Positions 28,266-36,395 of a stretch of 64,000 nucleotides of DNA are shown in pieces. Position 1 is the stretch's first letter, and each line of letters starts with the position of its first letter. Below the pieces are notes generated by a model. It was not told the DNA's origin. It saw only the letters and a program-made list of their open reading frames with translations, and made no database searches. The DNA is from SMYC01 sp963578475 (GTDB lineage Bacteria > Acidobacteriota > Vicinamibacteria > Marinacidobacterales > SMYC01): positions 62,001 to 126,000 of the forward strand of contig CAUZCL010000005.1 of NCBI GenBank assembly GCA_963578475.1, in the 5' to 3' direction. The position numbers and the translations under genes were made by a program.

Positions 28266-30371
28266 CTATTCGCCGGGCAGTCCAGCCAGTCTGGCCTGTA
28301 CTCCTCTTTGATCGGGCTTCAGTTCGAGTGAACGCTCATAGAGACCTTTCGCTTTGTCGATCTCTCCGAGACGCTCGTAGCAATCCCCAAGCGCATTCAG
28401 CGCCGTCGTATCGGGAGCCCGGATCGCCGCGGAGCGCTCAAGGTAATCTTTCGCGCGGGCATAGTCTTCTTTGATGTAATAGGCAAAAGCCATTCCTTCG
28501 ACAACTTCGTACTCGTTCGGAAAGGAGTCCTCGAGAGGCGTGAGCAACTCGAGCGCGCGATCCGCATCGCGGTCGAAGAGCACGATTCCGGCTAGCCGCC
28601 ACTTCGCCATCGGCAGGTTGGGATTGTCGGCGGCCACCGCTTTCTCATACTGCGCCCTGGCTTCTTGAGTGCGTCCGGACGACATGAGCTCACTGCCAAT
28701 CGTCATATCGAGCAATCCGGCCACTTCCGTGTTGAAGCTGTGACGATAAATGAACGCCGGGCGAGGCACTTCATTTCTCGGGCTGACGGTCAGGGGAGTG
28801 AGTTTCGACGCGAGGACTGTCCCGTCGGAGCCGACGAGCTGCGCCCGCATCGTGTAAAAACCGCTATCGAGACCCAGGAGCGAGACTTCCTTCACGACCG
28901 CGCCGTCCCTCGCGGCGACGCGTTCCTCGTCAATCACGTTCTGCTCGGCACCCAAGATCTGGAAAACAACCTCCTGCCCTGGCTCGCCCCCGATTACTTG
29001 GACGAAAGCGCGCACGTTGGAGGCGACCGAGAACACGTTCCCTACGGAGGGATAGACTTCCACTGAGCCGACTTGATACGCGCGGTGTGTCGCCGGGCCG
29101 GTGAGATCATTTTCGCCGCCATATCCGAGCACGATATCGCTGAGGGCAGGCTTGCCTTCCTCGATGGCCGGAACGTGAAGGTCGAACTCCGCCGCCGTGT
29201 AGTCCTTCGTCGCTCGATTTTTCAACACGATGCTGATTTTGTAGTCGCCAGGGATCAACGGAAAATTGTCGCGGTAAGCGAGCGGATAGTGACTCGCCCG
29301 TTTGAACTGGGCCGCACTCATCTGCAGAAGGGGCTGGTTCAAATTGTACGCGACGGTCCGGCCTTCGAGGTCGCGTGCTTCGAAATCGACATCGAGCGTC
29401 GTATAGTGCCGCGTCCTGCGCTCGTCCACCTCGAAAGTGAAGTTGGTAGGGTCGATATCGAACGCGAAATGAACGAATGGGATGTTGCCAGGCCCATATA
29501 GCACCGCGTAGCCACTACGGCTGGCAAAATATTTGAACGAGTAGTCCGCGCTGACCATGTGGCCGAATTGCTTGTAGCCCTCGAGATCTCGAGTATCGAC
29601 CCTTTTCGTGGGTGACGTTTCGATGTCGGCGAACGTGCGCTGCGCGCCCAGGGACGGACGGACGTTGAGCTCGAGAGGGTCGATCTGGGCGCGGCCGGAG
29701 AAAATGTCGAAGCCCGTGTTCTCCGTCAAATCCACCGTCAGCACGGCACGAGCGAGGTCGAGCGAGAGCCTCGAAATGACTTCCAAGCCCTGGTGCTGAT
29801 TCACTTGAAAGTTCTGGCTCACGTAGCCACCACGCAGGATGGCCTGAGGCCCATCGTTGAACGGGTTGTAGAGCTGGAACTCCCCGATGTCATTATCCTT
29901 GTAGAACATCAGATTGAAGCGCGGCGGGAGCCCGTCATTGGGCTCACCTCTATAGATCCAAAGCTCCGTTTCCACGACTTCGTTGTAACCGACATAGGCT
30001 TGGATCTCCGCGGGCTCACCGAGGATGATGTAATACCTGCCGCGATCGGTTTTCCAACCGGGGCGCGGAGAATCGCGCCCGAGGACGGTAAGCGCGTGTT
30101 CGAGGCGGCGGTAGTGCTCGACTTGAAACTCGTTCTCGAGCGTGGCGGGATCGGGATCGCGGCGCGCCCAAAAAGCTTCGATGAAGCGCGTGCGCTCTTC
30201 ACGTGTCGCGAGCTCGAGAAAAATATCCTTCTCAATGTCGGTGATGATATACACGACCTCCATCTCGAACCACTCACGATAGTCGTCGGCGACTTTGTCG
30301 AGGCGGTCATCCGCTAAAGCGGCAGCGGCGACGAGCAGAATGGGCAGCGTTTTGACAATCCAGTTTGCCAT
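28266..30371 (-). CDS. GWxTD-domain protein with C-terminal TPR repeats
   Basis: A 701-residue exported protein. ATG 30371 is chosen because it directly precedes a signal peptide (MANWIVKTLPILLVAAAALA); an upstream in-frame start at 30437 lacks one. The GWxTD region is WKTDRGRYYIILGEP with FIEAFWARRDPDPAT before it, typical of the family. A central beta-rich part and a C-terminal block of about three TPRs (AQYEKAVAADNPNLPMAKWR, YERLGEIDKAKGLYERSLEL) follow. The family is almost confined to Acidobacteria and relatives and has no settled function. It sits between two other minus-strand genes. Confidence 0.85.
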   Translation of the reverse strand: MANWIVKTLPILLVAAAALADDRLDKVADDYREWFEMEVVYIITDIEKDIFLELATREERTRFIEAFWARRDPDPATLENEFQVEHYRRLEHALTVLGRDSPRPGWKTDRGRYYIILGEPAEIQAYVGYNEVVETELWIYRGEPNDGLPPRFNLMFYKDNDIGEFQLYNPFNDGPQAILRGGYVSQNFQVNQHQGLEVISRLSLDLARAVLTVDLTENTGFDIFSGRAQIDPLELNVRPSLGAQRTFADIETSPTKRVDTRDLEGYKQFGHMVSADYSFKYFASRSGYAVLYGPGNIPFVHFAFDIDPTNFTFEVDERRTRHYTTLDVDFEARDLEGRTVAYNLNQPLLQMSAAQFKRASHYPLAYRDNFPLIPGDYKISIVLKNRATKDYTAAEFDLHVPAIEEGKPALSDIVLGYGGENDLTGPATHRAYQVGSVEVYPSVGNVFSVASNVRAFVQVIGGEPGQEVVFQILGAEQNVIDEERVAARDGAVVKEVSLLGLDSGFYTMRAQLVGSDGTVLASKLTPLTVSPRNEVPRPAFIYRHSFNTEVAGLLDMTIGSELMSSGRTQEARAQYEKAVAADNPNLPMAKWRLAGIVLFDRDADRALELLTPLEDSFPNEYEVVEGMAFAYYIKEDYARAKDYLERSAAIRAPDTTALNALGDCYERLGEIDKAKGLYERSLELKPDQRGVQARLAGLPGE

Positions 30372-30514
30372 GATCTTGTAGACTAGCGGGTTCAGTCGCG
30401 CTACGCAACACCGTGCTGGCTCCTTACGAAGCCCCAACTACCCCGTCGTCAAGCGATGAACTATAGGTCGCAACCGTATGATTACAAAGAGATTAAGTGC
30501 CTCGGTCGCAGACT

Positions 30515-31954
30515 TTACTGCTCGCGCTTCCGAAGCCCGACCTCTACGCGCTCGCGGACGGCGTCAGGAACCGTCTGCCCGAGCTCACGAGCCCGCTCGA
30601 GATGAGAAAGCGCGTCCGCATAGTCTCCCGTCACGGCAAGGGCCGCGCCGAGCTGCAAGTGAACGACACCGAGCTCGGGCTCGACCTGAAGCACCTCGAG
30701 GTAGTGATCGGCCGCTGCGCGGTAGCGCTTCAGCCGGAATAGAAACTCTGCAAGCGAGCGGCGGGCAGCTACGTTTTCGGGCTCGAGCTCGAGCGCGTGC
30801 TCGTAGTGCGTCATGGCTTCGTCGGTACGACCTTTGAAAGCCAATATGCTCGCCAAGCTCACGAGCGTAGGGACATGGTCGCTGCCTGCCAACAACGATT
30901 CTTCGAAGTGGCTCACCGCATCGTCATAGGCGCCTTCCCGCCCAAGCACAGCTGCGAGGCCGGCATGTCCGGCTGCGTCATCGCCTTTGATCTCGAGCGC
31001 CGCCCGGTAATGTTCTTTCGCTTCGAGATCTTTGTCTTGTCGCAACAAGACGTCACCTAAGCGCACTCTCATCGCGGCGTCGTCGGGCCTGAGCGCCACC
31101 AAGTGTCGATAGGTAGACTCCGCCTGTACCAGGTTGCCCGCTTCAGCGAAATCTCGGGCGCGTCCCAGCTGGGCGGTCGAGGACACAGATTCCTGCAACA
31201 TTTGGATGTGGATCGGATCGGCAATGGGAATGGACGCGGCCGAGGTCGTCACCCTCCTGGCCGCTTCGACGGCCTTATCGTTTTCGCCCATACGCCGGTA
31301 GAGCCTCGCGAGAGCCGCATAGGTCGATCCCGCATCAGGGCTCAGCTCGGATGCTCGCTCCAAGTGAGCGCGGGCTTTCTCGAGCTCGCCTCTGCCCATC
31401 ATCATGCGACCGAGCGCAAGCTCCGCCGAAGCGTCTTTCGGGTCGAGCTCCACAGCACGGATGTAGAGCGCCTCCGCATCCTCCATCGCACCCTCTTCTT
31501 CGAGGAGCTCGGCGCGCACGACGAGCAGAGCAGGGTAGTCGGAGCTCACTTCGAGAGCGCGCGCGGTCTCTTCCATGGCGGCGGCGCGATCGAAGTCGAG
31601 CAACGCATGCACCAAAAGGTAGTGCCAACGAAAATCCGAAGGCTCGAGCTCGAGAGCTTTCTGATAGCAAAGAGCCGCCTCCTGCTCGAGGCCGTGCGCG
31701 TGGTACACAACGCCTAGATCTCCCCACGCCTCGTGAGAGCTCGGCGCCTTCTCGACGCCCTCGCGAAAATATTGAATCTTGTGAGCAACCTCGGGCTCCA
31801 TCTGCGATCGGTCCACGTCAGGAATCTCGGGCGCCTGCGAGTTGGCAAGCCGGATGACCGCCACGAGGGCGACCCCACCGACGATCAGCCCGGCGATTTT
31901 CGGAGCGTATCTGGAGGTCGAGTGCTTGAGTTGTTTGCGCTGACTCCTCTCCAT
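30515..31954 (-). CDS. Membrane-anchored TPR protein, 479 residues
   Basis: One transmembrane helix (about residues 18-38, KIAGLIVGGVALVAVIRLA) anchors a periplasmic array of about ten tetratricopeptide repeats. Examples are AWGDLGVVYHAHGLEQEAAL and AALARLYRRMGENDKAVEAA. No enzymatic domain is present, so it is a scaffold. It is divergent from the two CRTAC1 genes across 137 bases, the arrangement seen repeatedly for TPR and ASPIC/UnbV genes in Acidobacteria, suggesting a joint surface or secretion-related role. AGGAG lies immediately before the ATG. Confidence 0.85.
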   Translation of the reverse strand: MERSQRKQLKHSTSRYAPKIAGLIVGGVALVAVIRLANSQAPEIPDVDRSQMEPEVAHKIQYFREGVEKAPSSHEAWGDLGVVYHAHGLEQEAALCYQKALELEPSDFRWHYLLVHALLDFDRAAAMEETARALEVSSDYPALLVVRAELLEEEGAMEDAEALYIRAVELDPKDASAELALGRMMMGRGELEKARAHLERASELSPDAGSTYAALARLYRRMGENDKAVEAARRVTTSAASIPIADPIHIQMLQESVSSTAQLGRARDFAEAGNLVQAESTYRHLVALRPDDAAMRVRLGDVLLRQDKDLEAKEHYRAALEIKGDDAAGHAGLAAVLGREGAYDDAVSHFEESLLAGSDHVPTLVSLASILAFKGRTDEAMTHYEHALELEPENVAARRSLAEFLFRLKRYRAAADHYLEVLQVEPELGVVHLQLGAALAVTGDYADALSHLERARELGQTVPDAVRERVEVGLRKREQ

Positions 31955-31984
31955 CGCTCCTATTGTCTGAGGGGTCTGGTCGGG

Positions 31985-32010
31985 CTGTCAACAACGCGCC
32001 TGGTTGACAG
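31985..32010. promoter_or_regulatory. Inverted repeat holding divergent TTGACA boxes
   Basis: CTGTCAAC (31985-31992) and GTTGACAG (32003-32010) form a perfect 8-base inverted repeat with a 10-base spacer, midway between the TPR gene and the CRTAC1 pair. Each arm gives a consensus -35 TTGACA pointing outward. On the plus side GAAAAT (32027-32032) follows at 17 bases. On the minus side a GACAAT lies at 18 bases but very close to the start codon. It may be a divergent promoter, an operator, or both. Confidence 0.45.
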
Positions 32011-32091
32011 GGCTGAGCGGGCGCAGGAAAATGCAAGGGCATCTCCCATGACCCCCTACGCGACGCAAGTGGCTGTACAGCAAAGGCTTCT

Positions 32092-33783
32092 ATGAACCAA
32101 CGACTCGCGCTCCTCGTTTGCACAACCTACCTCTCAACATTCGCGATTCGCCACACCGAGGCGCAAGATGACGCCTTTTTCACCGACATTACCGAAGCGG
32201 TCGGGCTCGACTTCGAGCACGAGCCAGGCACGGAGGGAAACTACTGGGCGCCCGAGGTCATGGGCTCGGGAGGCGCTTTCTTCGATTTCGACGGCGATGG
32301 GGATCTCGGCATCTACCTGATCCAAGGCGGCTCGCTCCCCGAATCCAAGAGTACGAAGCGCCTTCCGAACAGGCTGTTTCGTCAAAACGACGACGGATCC
32401 TTCGAAGACGTGACCGAAAGCTCCGGTTTGGGCAACACCGGCTACGGGACGGGCGTGGCCATCGGGGACGTCGACAATGATGGCCTCGTCGACGTCTATG
32501 TCGGGAACTACGGACCCGACGCCCTCTACCGCGGCAAAGGCAACGGTATCTTCGAGGACATCACCAAAGCCGCGGGTATCGCGGACAACGCATGGACAGC
32601 CTCGATCGCGTTTTGCGACTACGATGCCGACGGTTTCTTGGATATCTACGTCTCACGTTACGTCAAACACGACGCCACCAAAAAATGCGTCAGCGGTTCC
32701 GGCGCCTCGGACTATTGCAGCCCCCAGAGCTTCGACTACGAGAGTGACACACTCTATAAGAACGATGGCGACGGTACGTTCACGGACGTTTCCAAAAAAG
32801 CCGGTATCGCCACCGTCGAAGCACCGGGCCTCGGAGTTCTTTGCCAGGATTTTACTGGCGATGGATTATTGGATTTCTACGTCGCCAACGACGGCGAAGC
32901 CAATCAGCTTTGGGAAAATGCCGGCGATGGAACGTTCTCGGACCAGGCAATCATCATGGGCGCGGCTCTAAACTCGTTTGGTCGTCCCGAGGCGAGCATG
33001 GGGGTAGCACTCGGCGACGTGGATGGCGACAGCGATTTCGACCTGTTCATGACGCATTTGATCAACCAGACCAATACGCTCTATTTGAACGACGGCACTT
33101 GGGGCTTCGAAGACGTCACCTCTGCACGGGGGCTCGGGGCGTCGAGTTTGGAATATACGGGGTTCGGCACGGCTTTCGTGGACCTGGATTTGGACGGAGA
33201 TTTGGACCTCGCCGTGGTGAACGGCCGCGTGGATCAGAAGCCGGCGCATCCCGACGCGAAGCTCGGTGACTATTGGAACCTCTACGCGGAGCCGAATTTC
33301 CTTCTGGAAAATGATGGCAGCGGAAAATTCAAAGACATTAGCGAAAAAGGCGGCGCGTTCACCTCCCTCGTCGAGATCAGCCGAGGTCTCGTTCTCGGTG
33401 ACGTCGATCGCGATGGGGACATCGACTTCCTGGTGTCGAACACCGCGGGACGCGCCCGGTTGTTCCGCAACGACGCTCCGAGAAAGGGCCGCTACTTGAT
33501 GGTGCGCGCCTACGACAAAGAGCTCCAGCGCGATGCGCACGGCGCCGTTGTCACGGTGAGCGCTTCAGGCAAGACCTATGCGCGCACCGCCGATTCCAGT
33601 TATAGCTATCTGTCCAGCAACGAGCCAAAGGCGCATTTCGGAATTCCTGGCGCGAGCCGCGCGGATTCGATTCGAGTGCGCTGGCCCGACGGATCCGAAG
33701 AGGTTTTTCCCGGCGTGGAGCTAGACCAGGCCGTGACGCTCGAAAAGGGCAAAGGCCGCAAAGCCACGAATCCCGGAAACTGA
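32092..33783 (+). CDS. CRTAC1-family FG-GAP/VCBS propeller with ASPIC/UnbV domain
   Basis: A 563-residue secreted protein with signal peptide ending HTEAQ. The body is a calcium-binding beta-propeller of FG-GAP/VCBS repeats (DFDGDGDLG, DVDNDGLVDVYV, DYDADGFLDIYV, DLDLDGDLDLAV, DVDRDGDIDFLV). The C-terminal ASPIC/UnbV domain (KGRYLMVRAYDKELQRDAHG, IRVRWPDGSEEV) is the family hallmark. These are extracellular proteins of uncertain role, related to human CRTAC1. The next gene, of the same family, starts directly at the stop, so they are co-expressed. Confidence 0.88.
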   Translation: MNQRLALLVCTTYLSTFAIRHTEAQDDAFFTDITEAVGLDFEHEPGTEGNYWAPEVMGSGGAFFDFDGDGDLGIYLIQGGSLPESKSTKRLPNRLFRQNDDGSFEDVTESSGLGNTGYGTGVAIGDVDNDGLVDVYVGNYGPDALYRGKGNGIFEDITKAAGIADNAWTASIAFCDYDADGFLDIYVSRYVKHDATKKCVSGSGASDYCSPQSFDYESDTLYKNDGDGTFTDVSKKAGIATVEAPGLGVLCQDFTGDGLLDFYVANDGEANQLWENAGDGTFSDQAIIMGAALNSFGRPEASMGVALGDVDGDSDFDLFMTHLINQTNTLYLNDGTWGFEDVTSARGLGASSLEYTGFGTAFVDLDLDGDLDLAVVNGRVDQKPAHPDAKLGDYWNLYAEPNFLLENDGSGKFKDISEKGGAFTSLVEISRGLVLGDVDRDGDIDFLVSNTAGRARLFRNDAPRKGRYLMVRAYDKELQRDAHGAVVTVSASGKTYARTADSSYSYLSSNEPKAHFGIPGASRADSIRVRWPDGSEEVFPGVELDQAVTLEKGKGRKATNPGN

Positions 33784-35979
33784 ATGGCATACTTTTCTTC
33801 CGAGAAGAAGCTGCCCTCCCTTCTTCTCTGCGTTTTCTTGCTCTTTCTCGTCGCCGTGGTGCTTCGAGCGCAGCCGAGTGACGGGCATGCCCGCATGCTC
33901 GAGTTGCTGCGACAGATCATCGAGCGTGCTCCGAACGAAAGCCTCTATCTCGGCGATGGGGAGGCTCGGGCGATGAGGGCTCGCGTCGAGGCGCTCGGAC
34001 CGGATGCTCCCGACTACGTTCAGTTCGAGGCCTATTTGAAGCTCGGTGAGGCGGAACAACATGTCGGTCGGGAACAGGCGGCCATCGACTACCTCGAGCG
34101 CGCTCACGCCCTGCTGCCGCAGCTCGAGAACGACTTGGCGCCAAATTGGATTGGGCGGCTGAAGTTCGCGTTGGGAGTGGCTCATCTTCGTTTCGGGGAG
34201 ACTCAGAACTGCGCGCTGCACCACGCCCCAGAAAGTTGCCTTCTCCCGATTCGCGGTAGCGGCATACACGTCCTCAAGGAGCCATCCGAACGAGCGAGCG
34301 TGTTCTTCACCGAGGTCTTACAGCACGACCCACCTGGTTCGAAAGCGTATCTCACCGCCCAGTGGCTTCTGAACATCGCCTATATGACTCTCGGCCGCTA
34401 CCCCGAAGATGTGCCTCATGACTACCTCATTCCGCCGGAGGTCTTCAGCTCCGACGAGCCTTTCCCTCGGTTCAATAACGTCGCGCAGGAAGCGGGGATG
34501 GCGACGTTCGCTCTATCGGGCGGCGTCGTTGTCGAGGACTTCGACGAGGACGGTTTCCTCGATTTGCTCGTCTCCTCCTACGACCCTTCGGAGCAACTCC
34601 GCCTGTTTCAGAACAACGAGGACAAGACATTCACCGACGTGACGCTAAACGCTGGGATAGTAGGTATTTACGGCGGCCTCAACATGGTGCAGGCCGACTA
34701 CGACGACGACGGCGACATGGACGTGCTTGTTTTGCGCGGCGGGTGGCTCGGCAAAGGCGGGCAACATCCGAACTCGCTCCTTCGGAACAACGGCGATGGC
34801 ACGTTCACCGACGTCACCTTCGACGCGGGGCTCGGTGAAGTGCACTTGCCAACACAGACCGCGTCATGGGCCGATTTCGACAACGATGGTGACGTGGACC
34901 TCTATATCGGGAATGAGACCAACGGCGGACTCGACGGTTTGTGTCAACTATTCGAGAACCTTGGCAACGGTCGGTTCGCCGACGTGGCGCCCAGTGCCGG
35001 AGTAACCAACAGAAAGTTCACGAAAGCAGTTATCTGGGGTGACTATGACGGCGATCGGTACCCGGATCTGTTCGTGTCCAACGTCGATGGAGCCAATCGC
35101 CTCTATCACAACAACCGCGACGGAACGTTCGACGACGTCGCGATGGCACTCGGCGTCACCGAGCCGGCCACGAGCTTTCCCGCATGGTTTTGGGACTACG
35201 ACAATGATGGCGTGCTGGATCTCTACGTGACCGGCTACGACGCACTCGTGGACGACGTTGCGCGATCCTATCTCGGGGAGCCGTTCACCGCGGAATTGGC
35301 TCGCCTCTATCGCGGCGATGGCAAGGGTGGTTTCGTGGACATGACCTCCGCTACCGGGCTGACGCGGCCGAGCGCTCCCATGGGATCCAATTTCGGTGAC
35401 TTGAACGGCGATGGCTTCCTGGACTTCTATCTGGGAACCGGCTACACCGCCTATTTCGCGTTGGTGCCCAACCTGATGTATCTCAATCTCGAAGGCAAGC
35501 GCTTTGCCGACGTGACGACCGCAGGTGGCTTCGGTCACTTACAGAAAGGGCACGGCGTCGCCTTCGTCGACTTCGACAATGACGGCGATCAGGACGTCTT
35601 CGAGCAAATGGGGGGTGCACTGCCCGGCGACAAGTACTTCGACGTTCTCTACGAGAACCCCGGGTTCTCTAACCACTATCTCGCCGTCGAGCTCTTCGGC
35701 AGGGAGACGAACCGCGCCGCGATCGGTGCTCGCATCCGCGTGGACGTCGCGGCCTCGAACGGGAGCCGCTCCATCTACAAGCACGTGAACAGCGGGGGCA
35801 GCTTCGGGGCCAACTCGATCCGCCGGCAGCTCATCGGACTCGGGAACGCGGAGCGTATCGAACGGCTTACGATTTATTGGCCGACGACGGATCGTACGCA
35901 GACCTTCGAGAACGTGCCGCTCGACCGAACGATCCAGATCGTCGAAAACCTCGATAGCTTACGGCTGCTTCCCTTCTGA
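33784..35979 (+). CDS. CRTAC1-family protein with N-terminal TPR-like domain
   Basis: The ATG directly follows the TGA of the previous gene. It encodes 731 residues: a signal or anchor helix (LLLCVFLLFLVAVVLRAQ), a helical TPR-like region (about 35-215; YLKLGEAEQHVGREQAAIDY), then six or so FG-GAP/VCBS blades (DYDDDGDMDVLVL, DFDNDGDVDLYIG, DYDGDRYPDLFVS, DFDNDGDQDVFEQ) and a terminal ASPIC/UnbV domain (AVELFGRETNRAAIGARIRV, IERLTIYWPTTDRTQTF). The helical domain could dock onto the TPR scaffold encoded divergently at 30515. Function unknown. Confidence 0.87.
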   Translation: MAYFSSEKKLPSLLLCVFLLFLVAVVLRAQPSDGHARMLELLRQIIERAPNESLYLGDGEARAMRARVEALGPDAPDYVQFEAYLKLGEAEQHVGREQAAIDYLERAHALLPQLENDLAPNWIGRLKFALGVAHLRFGETQNCALHHAPESCLLPIRGSGIHVLKEPSERASVFFTEVLQHDPPGSKAYLTAQWLLNIAYMTLGRYPEDVPHDYLIPPEVFSSDEPFPRFNNVAQEAGMATFALSGGVVVEDFDEDGFLDLLVSSYDPSEQLRLFQNNEDKTFTDVTLNAGIVGIYGGLNMVQADYDDDGDMDVLVLRGGWLGKGGQHPNSLLRNNGDGTFTDVTFDAGLGEVHLPTQTASWADFDNDGDVDLYIGNETNGGLDGLCQLFENLGNGRFADVAPSAGVTNRKFTKAVIWGDYDGDRYPDLFVSNVDGANRLYHNNRDGTFDDVAMALGVTEPATSFPAWFWDYDNDGVLDLYVTGYDALVDDVARSYLGEPFTAELARLYRGDGKGGFVDMTSATGLTRPSAPMGSNFGDLNGDGFLDFYLGTGYTAYFALVPNLMYLNLEGKRFADVTTAGGFGHLQKGHGVAFVDFDNDGDQDVFEQMGGALPGDKYFDVLYENPGFSNHYLAVELFGRETNRAAIGARIRVDVAASNGSRSIYKHVNSGGSFGANSIRRQLIGLGNAERIERLTIYWPTTDRTQTFENVPLDRTIQIVENLDSLRLLPF

Positions 35980-36018
35980 CGCCCACGACATCACTTGGAC
36001 ACTGGCAGAAAAATGCAG

Positions 36019-36281
36019 CCACAGAGGCACAGAGATCAAGAGGTCTTTCGTGTGGCAGCGGCGTCGGTAGACGACTCGCGGTTACAGCGACAACGCCGTG
36101 GCCGCTGACCATGCGGATTGGTTGCTGGTAGCTACAGCCTGTTCGCGTTCGACATGGCTTAGTAGCACATACGTCTCACAATCGGCACGAGTGCGATCGC
36201 ACGGCTTGCCGCGAGGGTTTTGCCACCCGTACAGCACGAAGAGATCATCTCCTGAACCTCTGTGCCTTTGTACCTCTGTGG
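36019..36281. repeat. Imperfect inverted repeats in a gene-free stretch
   Basis: The 416 bases between the CRTAC1 stop and the TonB receptor stop hold no convincing gene. CCACAGAGGCACAGAG (36019-36034) is repeated inverted at 36258-36281 as CTCTGTGCC-TTTGTAC-CTCTGTGG, with an 8-base internal insertion. Similar cacagag-type repeats occur in intergenic DNA of many environmental bacteria. It may be a small non-autonomous element or an orphan repeat; no coding content between the arms was recognised. Confidence 0.45.
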
Positions 36282-36342
36282 CAACAAAACGGAAGGATTT
36301 CGTGCCGATCAGGCGATAGCGCGATGGCTGGACTGGCGCCAC

Positions 36343-36380
36343 AAAACAAAAAAAAGGGCGGGCCGTGAGGGCCCGCCCTT
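36343..36380 (-). terminator. Rho-independent terminator of the TonB receptor gene
   Basis: Read on the minus strand, an 11-bp perfect GC-rich stem (arms 36370-36380 and 36354-36364) with a 5-base loop is followed by a run of T with one interruption. It ends 16 bases after the receptor stop codon. A textbook intrinsic terminator. Confidence 0.88.
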
Positions 36381-36395
36381 GATTCAAGAGAATCT

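Noticed and set aside
36082..36387. Possible small minus-strand gene between the CRTAC1 gene and the TonB receptor
   Set aside because: It reads through the receptor terminator and the inverted repeats, and its sequence shows no domain.
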